NCBI RefSeq assembly: GCF_023973825.1
Contig: NC_090127.1
Location: forward strand, 3,027,501 to 3,091,500
Reading direction: 5' to 3'
DNA length: 64,000 nucleotides
Source: Plasmodium brasilianum
Taxonomy: Eukaryota > Apicomplexa > Aconoidasida > Haemosporida > Plasmodiidae
The notes below the pieces were generated by a model. It made no database searches and was not told the origin of the DNA. It worked only from the letters and a program-made list of their open reading frames with translations. The translations under genes were made by a program, and so were the position numbers. Below, one piece after another: positions 32,271 through 42,100 of the stretch. The first letter of the stretch is position 1. The number at the start of each line of letters is the position of its first letter.

Positions 32271-32898
32271 TATAACATACTGTAACGCCGTATACCATAA
32301 TATAACATAACAGAAATAATTAGAGTGAATCTATGCACTTCATTTAAGTTATATTCAAGATAAAAAAAAGTATATACTCTTTAAATTTACTTAAATCAAA
32401 TGTTAAAAAAAAAAAAAAAAAATTTATCTTTTAGAGGCTAATATGGATACATTAACCAATTGCGGTTTTTGCCATTTAAAAAACGTCCATTTGAAGAAAT
32501 ATCAGTTGATACTTGTTCTTAGCATGTACATTCGTCGTAATTTTACAGGATTATGTGGAGCGTTTATTTTTTTTTTTTTTGTTTTAATGTATGATATGAA
32601 AATACATTAAAAAAAAAGGAAACCAAATTTATTGTGTACTTTTGAATATATGTGCTCTATATATGACAAAAAAGAAAAAATGGATTTACCAAAAAGGGGG
32701 TGTTAAATTTATGCAACATTTGGTTTTATATGGTTTATATTATATAATGCTATAATAACATGACTTGTAAATTTTAATTCAACACGCATTTTTTTTTTTT
32801 TATTTATTCTTTTCAACTTTATAAATCCGTAAATACCAAAAATAAAAACGTGGAATTAATACTTATAAAAGGAGTATAAAGCTTCAATGGATTTGCAT

Positions 32899-33300
32899 TC
32901 ATGCCATTTTATTTTTTTGTAATGTATATGCTTCTACACAGGTACATAGATACATATGCAAGTATGTATGTATATATATATATACAATTGTATATATGTG
33001 TACATTGTATGCACATGGGCACGGGTTAAATAGGTGTATAGTTCTTTTGCAATGTTTTTTACTTTGACCATTTACACAGTTCTTTGCATTCATTTTTAAC
33101 CCTTGTGGATGTGGTCTAAAGTGATGCTTATCATAATTATTTCTGCTTTTAAAGTGTATTATATAATTATGAATTATTTCTTTTGTTGTTTCGATATCGT
33201 TTCGATATCTCTTTGAAATGAAATATATTTTTCCTTTATATGCCTTTAATCTATATCTGAACGTTTTGTTTTTGAGTACTATATTTTTAAATATGACATT
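32899..33300 (-). other. Possible coding stretch on the minus strand
   Basis: Read leftward from about 33300, the frame VIFKNIVLKNKTFRYRLKA, then YKGKIYFISKRYRNDIETTK and FKSRNNYDKHHFRPHPQG, looks like a basic protein for about 100 codons and then fades into (TATA)-derived residues before TAG at 32899. Upstream is a 30-base A run (T on the coding strand) and, in another frame, MSHMHIKKYIFIRIG. A poly-T-preceded acceptor (AATATAG) at about 33282 could start an exon. No homology recognised. Confidence 0.28.
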
Positions 33301-33316
33301 ATTGGAATATATAAAA

Positions 33317-33349
<33 letters not shown>

Positions 33350-34048
33350 ACCAATTCTTATAAAAATATATTTTTTTATATGCATATGACTCATTTCTTT
33401 TTTATATATTTTATAATATTACTAGAAAAAACATATAATTATAGTATTCACTTATTTACTGATTTTAAAATACATCCACGAAAAACAAAATAAAGAGGTG
33501 GCAAAAAATGATGAACGGATTATGATTTTGTATTGAAATAAATAAAAATGTTTTTGCATTTTTATTTTTTACCCTTTATGGATAATAAATAAGTAAATTT
33601 TGTTCACTGTTAAATATATGTATACATATGTATACATATGTATGTATGGGTATATATATATATATATATATATATATGCGAAAATTCATGGAACAGGTGG
33701 TATATGGTTACAAGAAATAAATGTGTAACGAAATAGGGTTGTAGCAAAATAAGCGTGAAACGAAATAAAGGTGTAATAATATATAGGTGTAAACCATATG
33801 AGGTTTAAAGACATGTGGATGTAAAGAAATAAAGATACAAGGAAATGAATAAATAAGCAACAGGTGTAATACCAAATTTATTCACGTAATAAAAAAAAAA
33901 AAAAAAAAAAAAAATTATCATGTTAGCAAATATAATCATGCTTTTTTTTTATGCAGACTTTTATTTTTTAATATGACTTAATTTTTTCAAATATTTATTT
34001 TTTAATTACAATTTTTTTTTTTTTTTTACTATATATATATATATTATA

Positions 34049-34089
<41 letters not shown>

Positions 34090-35176
34090 TATATTATATT
34101 ATATATATATTTTTTAACCAGTTAACCATTTTCATGTATTTATTTTTACGTTTTTGTTTTTATGTTTTATTTAATTATTTTTCCATTTGGCATTTTATGC
34201 TTCATCAAATCTTATTTCGTAATTTTTTTTACTTTTTCCTTTTTTGCTTTGTCATTTTATTTCCCTCAATTTTTTGCTTCGTCCTTTTTTTTTTTTTTTT
34301 TTTTTTTTTTCGTCATATTTTAATCCATTATTCTTTTTAATTACTTCAATTTCACCTAACTTGTTAATAATTTTTTTTTTTTTTTTTATAATTTCCATTT
34401 TCCCCATCTTGTTAAATTTATAATATGTTCATATTTTTTCCATTTTTTCCCTAACTTGTTAATAATTTTATTTTATTTTTTAAAATGGAAAGAAATAAAA
34501 ATTATATTTCTTTATATAAACAAATTTGCACATACATACAAATATAATATACATACATATAAATATACGTATGTATATATGTATATCCATATATATTATA
34601 TACGTATATTTTTTTATGTATATGTAAAAGTATGTGTTACGTGTTATACGTTAAATATATATATATATATAGTATATATGTAAATGAATATATATATTAA
34701 AAAATACATGTATATATTTATATATACATATATATATGTTGCTGTATATCTAATTATAGCAAAATTAATAACTTTTGTTTAAATGTTACTAAATAGTATA
34801 TTTTTTTTTTAAAACAAAATTGTTAATAATTATTTGTATATTATGCTAAATGATTTAACAATGAAAAAGTCGACTTTGCATATTTTTTTTTTTTTTTTTT
34901 TTCCTATTTTTACCTCTGATTTGTTACATGTGAATTACATATGCTATTGAATTATATATACATACGTAATTATGCGTACAAATATACATAGTAGTATGTA
35001 CATACATAATATGTACATATATATATATATATGTAAGTACATATATTACATACATATATATATATATAAATTAGTATGTATGTAATATTATACATTATGC
35101 AACTTATTTCATTTTTAAGTTTAATTTTACAATTTACTTTTTCGAAATAAAATACGTATTATGTAAATAATTATAT

Positions 35177-35219
<43 letters not shown>

Positions 35220-35859
35220 TGCATAATTGTAAAAATTATATGTATTTGTTAAATCAGTTATGGAAAAGCAATAACCAAAAAAAAAAAAAAAGAAAAAACC
35301 GATAAAAATAATTCAAAAAACGGTACAAACAGTGATGGAAAAAAATATATGTATGCAATGTATTTATGTATATATAAATATGTACATATGCATATATTTA
35401 TGTATGTACATGTACTTATATATATACATATATACATATATATATATATAAATATATTTATATATCTTTTACATGTGATGTATAGAGTAAAAAAATTAAA
35501 ATAGTAAAAATACAAATGGAAGGAAAATGTTGAAATGCATATTATAAATATATATCATACATAGATATAAATATGTACATATAAATGTATGTATGCATAT
35601 TTATTTATGTATATATATTTTACCCTAATATACTACGTACATGTGAACAAGAACAGTATATTTTAAATATTTGCTACACGTACATTGAATAGTACTTACA
35701 GCATATATGCAACAAGTGACAAAAAAAAATATATAGAAAGGTTTCATACATGTGCTTTACATAATATTAAGGGGAAAAAAAATATATATTTATATATGTA
35801 TATGTAAATATGTTTATGTATACATCTATATTTTTATAGATATGTTTATATATGTATAT

Positions 35860-36030
35860 ATTTATATATGTATGCATTTATTTATATATATAATTTGTAT
35901 ATGTATATATTTATATATGTATGCATTTATTTATATATATAATTTGTATATGTATATATTTATATATGTATGCATTTATTTATATATATAATTTGTATAT
36001 GTATATATTTATATATGTATGCATTTATAT
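35860..36030 (+). repeat. 49-bp tandem repeat upstream of the giant gene
   Basis: Three to four copies of a unit containing TATATGTATGCATTTATTTA followed by TATATAATTTGTATATG, about 140-300 bp before the ATG at 36166. Confidence 0.8.
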
Positions 36031-36165
36031 ATATATATATATATATATATTTATACATATTTGTTCATATATGTATATGTAAAAAAAATTTACGAAAACG
36101 CGTATACAATATAAGTTAAAAAAAAAAATAAGAATAATAATGTTTGTAGTAGTAATATAAGCAAA

Positions 36166-39100
36166 ATGAAGGATCAACAAAGAAGGAACGCAAAAGATTC
36201 AAGTGGTAAGAGTAAAAATAGTAGTAGCACATTAAATACGGAAAAAAAAAAAAATGCTAATAATGATGATAAGGATAAAAATACGCATGGTAATTTATCA
36301 GGAAAGTCGGGAGGAAGTTCTGAGGGGTTGAGTAAGAAAAGAAATGAAAAAGTGAGTGATAAATTAGAAAACAGTAATGATAATGGTAATAATAATCGTA
36401 ATAAAAGCGGAAATAATTGTGTCAGTAATAACTTCAATAATAACGTCAATAATAGGGGCAATAATGGTGGAAATAATAGTGGCAATGATAGCGGTAATAT
36501 TAATGGTAATATTGCTGGTAATAATAATTATAATGTTAGTAATAATAACAACAATAACAGTAACAATAATAGTACCAATAATACCAATAATAATAACAGT
36601 GATAAGCGCAAGAGTTCGAGCTGCTCCAATAGTAGTAGTAAAATTGCGAAAAATGATAATTCCAAAGTGGGAGAAAAAAAGGAAGGCATTGGCAGAAATA
36701 GCAACGAATCCATCACTTTAAAAAATGTAAACAGTTCATGTGATAGTTTAAAGTTAAGTAAAAACAAAAATGAAAAAGGAGAGGGAGAAGATAAAAAGGA
36801 CAAATCTCATTCAGTTGATGATAAAACAAAAAAAGATCAGACAAATGATAGTAACAAATATGATCATAATAAGACGGCAAATAAATTAATTTCAAAAAAT
36901 AATAAATTGAAAAATAATAGTAACCACAGAGTTAGTAGTAGTCGTAGTTATAGTAACAGTAACAGTAACAGTAACACTAACATTAACAGTAATAGTAATA
37001 GTAATAATAATAATAATGCAAAAAATAATGATGAAAAGAAAAAAAAAAATCTAATAACAGCATCTTCGTCGAAAGGGATCTTCAAAGAACAATCATCATC
37101 AGTATCTCCCAGCAGCAAAAAAAAAAGTGCTTCATCATCCAAAAATATTCGAAAAATTGTGAGTGATGAAACTATTAACAATGATAATATTTTCAAGAAA
37201 GAAAAGCGAAAGAGCAGCTTTTCGTCGAGTAATATGGATGTGAAGAGTAGGAGTGAGAGTGCTAAAAGGGCTAGTGACGTTGTAAGAAGGGTAAGTAATG
37301 AGAGTACAAAAAGGAGTAGTGATGTGAAAAGGGGTAGTGCTAGCGGAATTGGTACTGGTACAGGCGAGTGTGCTAAAAAAAATTTTGATATGAAAAAGAG
37401 TACTGGTAATGGTAACGGCAATGGAAGTGTCAGTGGCTTAGGCATTGGAGAGGGTGGGAACAAATTATTGAATAGTAATAATGGTTCCATCCCAAAAGAA
37501 GAAAATTCAAATGTAAGTAATCGAGGCAGTGTCGACTTGAAGAAAAATAGTAAATCTGAGAATTCTAGAAGATTGAAAAATGTGAATGAAAGTGATGACG
37601 ATAGTGGAAATAGAAGTCGAAATGGAAGTGGTAATAATGAAAATAAGAATGCACAGGAGCAAAGCTCCAAAAAGAAGAAAAACAGTTTAAATAGTAGAGA
37701 TAGTGAAAGTATGAAAAATCAGTTTAAAAGAAGTAAACAGACTTCTAATTCGTTTGGTAAAAAGGAAAATTCCAGGAGAGGTTCATTAGATTATAAGAAA
37801 AGTAAGGAAGGCAAAGACAGTAAGGAAGGAAGAGAAAGTAAGGAAGGTAAAGATAGTAAGGAAGGCAAAGATAGCAAAGAAGGCAAAGACAGCAAAGAAG
37901 GCAAAGACAGCAAAGAAGGCAAAGACAGCAAAGAAGGAAGAGAAAGTAAGGAAGGTAATACAAATAAAAACAAAAGTAAGAGTAATAAAGTGAAGAGTAG
38001 GAAAGATAAAAATAAAGGGAAAATATATAAAGAAGAGGATGATGATGATACAGAGGAGGGAGATAGCGAAATGGGTGATGAGGAGGGGGAGGAGGAAGGA
38101 GAAGATGGTAATAATGGTAATAATGATAATAATGAAGGAACGGTAAGTGGAGCGAAAGAAGGAAAAGAACGGTCAGAACGAAAGAAAGAAAAGGTTAATC
38201 AAGAAGAGGAAGGTGCAGTAATTGGGGAAGTGGAAGCAGTAGGGGAAGAAGTAGAAGAAGGGGAAGAAGATGATGTTGAGGAGGATGGTGAAGATGAAGA
38301 AGATGATGAAGACGAAGAAGATGATGAAGACGAAGAAGATGATGAGGATGATGAAGACGAAGCAGTCGAAGAGGAGGATGAAGAGGACGACGAAGAGGAT
38401 GATGGGTCTAGTGATTTATACAAACGAAAGGATTCAAAAAAAAAATCGACATACAAAAAGAAAAAGAGTACGAGTAGTGCTAAAAGGAAAAGGAGTTCCA
38501 AATTGAGCCTTAGAAGAAAAAAGAGATATGTAAAATTGAGTAAAGAAAAAGGAAAGGTAAACAAGATAATTTTAAAAAATGAAAAGAAAAATATAAAGGG
38601 CGAGCAGTTGAAAGGTGATAAGTTTAAAGGTGAAAAGGGAAAGGGCGAAAAAGTGAAAACTGAAAAGGCAAAAGATAGTAATATTAATGGCAGTGGAAAT
38701 AACTATGTGGAGGAAGAGAGTTCTTATTTCGATGATAGCATGTATTCTGCTGAAGCGAGGAGGAACATTTTGGAGGAAAGAGAAAGAAAGAGACAGCAAA
38801 AAGAAAACTTTATAAAGCAGATGAAGCTACCGAAATATGCAGATGATGAATCTATATTATTTATTAACAACCCAAATTATGTAATGGTATTATTATTTCT
38901 AACTGTGTATAAAGATGTGTTAAAAATGACGTGGAATTTTAAAGATATTGATGATATGTTTCAAAATAAAGAAACTACAGAATTTGGAAGGAATTTTATA
39001 TTAAAATTATTTTTTTTTCTTGGTCGTTATTTTAATTCAAAATCTATATTTATGTACAAGTATATATCTCGAATTTTTGAAGATAAAGAAGCATCATTAG

Positions 39101-42100
39101 TTCGAGTTGTTAATTTTAATGAACTATTTCCTGCTGTAGAATCAAGGAAGGAGTTGAAAAATAGTGGAGTAGTAGGTAGTGGTTCTAAGAAGAAAAAAGA
39201 AAAGAGAGGGAAAAAATTAAAGAATGAATTAAAAGCGGATGAGTTACTGTATGATGAGGAAATGATAGAGAATGAGGATTTGAACGAATACGAAGATGAG
39301 AATGAGGAGGGTGATGATGAGAATGAAGAGGGTGAAGATGAGATTGAAGAAGAGGAAGAAGAAGAGGTCGAAGAAGAAGTCGAAGAAGAGGTCGAAGAAG
39401 AGGTCGAGGAAGAGGTCGAGGAAGAGGACGACGAAGAAGAGTTAGAAGACTATAATGATGACGAAAGACACATATCCATTGACAAAACAATTGACAAAAC
39501 AACTGACAAAACAATTGACAAAACAATTGACAAAACAATTGACAAAACAGTTGACAAAACAATTGACAAAACAATTGACAAAAGTGGAAAGAAATCTTTT
39601 CGTTCAAATACATCAGACGAATGTGCCAAACTTGCAAAGGTGGACAGTGTTGACAATACGAAGTCCAAAGGTATTGCAGGTAATCAAAGAGTAGAAGATC
39701 AAGAGAAAAAGGGTGTTATAAATAAAGACACAATAATCAATAAAGTTGTTAAAAGAGAACAACAGCTAAGTGGAGGAAGTTTGAGGGGTTCGAGTGGGGT
39801 AGGAAAGGATGCAGTGGCGGGGGGGGGGACTTTGGATCAAAAGGAAAATGTAAAAGGTAGAGGAGCAGCAGCTCATAAAATGGGTTGGGAAGTAGGACAG
39901 GAAGTAGGACGTGAAGTGGTAAGTGAAGAAGTGGGAGAGGAAATGGACGAAGAAGTAGGTAATGTAGCAGTAGGTGCGGTAGGCGGTGGAGTAAGCGTTG
40001 GTATAACCGGTGGTGCAGCCGATGAAAAGCAGGAGGAAGATCAGGTAAAGAATGAAGAAATGCAGAATGACGAGAAGGGGCTGACTAAGAAACTTTTTTT
40101 AGAATGGGATGATCTATCAGTAACATCCAAGTTACGAATTATAAGGATGTTATTAAATTTGGTTTTATGCGAGAGTAATAATTTGAAGAAAATGTTGATG
40201 AATGAAAAAATAGATTATAACAATGGATATTTGGGTAAAATAAATAATGATAAATATTGGTTTATTCTAAATGATACGGTTAATATTGAGTTTAAGTTAT
40301 ATATAGAAAAAGAGGAGAAAGGAATTTTCGAGTTCCTATGTGATGATGATGATGTGTTATATAGTATTGGATATAACTTTTTAAAAGACATAAATACTAA
40401 GGTAATGGGTGAGATAATAATAGAAAGATATAATAAAATTTGTAGAGAAAAAAGGAATAGGAGTAGAATTTTAAAGCAACAGAAGAAGCTTTGTGCTGAT
40501 TTTAATATGACTACAGATCAGTTGATTACATCTAAGAAAAGGCAGCATAAGCAAGTGGACTACTTTAATTTTGATAGTGAAACAGTTCGTATGAGGAAGA
40601 ATGAAACAAGTACAGGAATGAATGGTTACAATTATGGTAGCAGCAATAATTACAATAACAATAGTACAAACCACAATGGTAGTTATAACAACAACCATAG
40701 TACTTGCAATTATAATAACAATCATAATACTGGCAGTGGTAATCATAACAGTACTAGTGGTAATTATAATAGTAATTATAATAATCCATATTCTCTTCAG
40801 AAGAATAATTACCAGAAGAATGATAGATCTTTTAGGTTAGCCGCTAGAAATGCACAAAAAGGAAACGTAGACGAGTTAGAAATATGGAAATTCAATAATA
40901 AAGATATTGTGGGGGTAGGGGAAAATAAAGTATATTTACATAATGGAAATAATTTATCTAATGGTGTGATGGTTAACGGGGTTGATAGCCTTAACAGGAA
41001 TGTGAATGGATTGATTAACTCAGTTGGGGGTGGAAATATTATGCATAATGCAAGTAGTGCACTAGTGGGAGGTAGCAATATGGAGGGTGGTGGTACCGGT
41101 GGTGCCTGTGCCTCCGCTTCTGCTGCTACGGCTACTGGTTCAGGTTCTGGTATTGTTGTTAAAGTACCCCTGAAAAGGGGTAGGAAGAAAAAATCAGAAA
41201 AAAAGAAAAGAGGAAGAAAAAAAAAAATACTTACGGAAGGATTTATTGGTGTTCCAAATATTCCCATATCAGTAGAAACAAAAAATGAAACAAAAAAAAA
41301 TGTAACAAGGGTTAGGAAAAGTCCATACACAAAAAGAAATGTAAAACCAGCTGTTTCTATTAAATATGGAACTAGAAGTCATTCTATTAATAAATATGAA
41401 AAGGAACAGATGCATTTTAATGAGTTTGCATTAAATCATGGTTGTTTACATAATGAGGATTTTTATAAAAATGGAAATATTATGGACCCAAAATTTTTTA
41501 ATCCTACTTTGCATGTTAATAATTTTATGAACCATAATATGAATAACACCAGTGCATATAATATACAAAATAATAATATACTGAATATTAGAAATAATAA
41601 TAATAACAATGGCAATAGCAATACCAATAGTAATAATAATGCTAATACTAATAGCAGTAGTACTAATAATAATAAGCTCAACAGTGCAGGTAATTACAAT
41701 TTCCCATTTATGTACAACCCGCAGTTGTACAATCAGTATTATATGTACAATGGGAATATGTACATGCTGAACAATGCAGGAAATAATATGTTTAGTCAGA
41801 ATAATACAAATGGTACAGGTGCTGTTGGTATTGGAGTCGGTGTTGGTGTTGGCGTTGGTGCAAAGGAGATAAATGCGGAGGGGTTGTTTATATCTCAGAA
41901 TATGGCAAAGGGAAATTTGAGGGGTTCTTCCCTCCCCGGGGTGATTAACAATATGAATAATTTGAGCATCAGTATGGTAAAGAACAATGGTGGAGGGGGT
42001 AACAGTGGTATTAGTAGCATTAATGGAATTGGCGGTATTGGAGGTATTGGGGGTATTGGTGGTATCAATGGAATGAGTAGTAGCCATAACAACAGTAATA

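Larger units (their letters stand above)
31078..36165. other. Long AT-rich region, mostly featureless
   Basis: 5.1 kb. Contains a purine-rich 17-bp array (31650-31803), many poly-A/poly-T runs, (TA)n at 31900-31920, 33655-33677, 34030-34115, 35030-35065 and 35170-35215, and TATATGTATGCATTTATT arrays at 35860-36030. One possible minus-strand coding stretch (32899-33300) is listed separately. The last kilobase should hold the promoter and 5' UTR of the giant DDT/WHIM gene. Confidence 0.6.

Noticed and set aside
38199..38564. Antisense poly-Ser frames under the giant gene (also 63080-63361)
   Set aside because: Shadows of Glu/Asp codon runs on the opposite strand.
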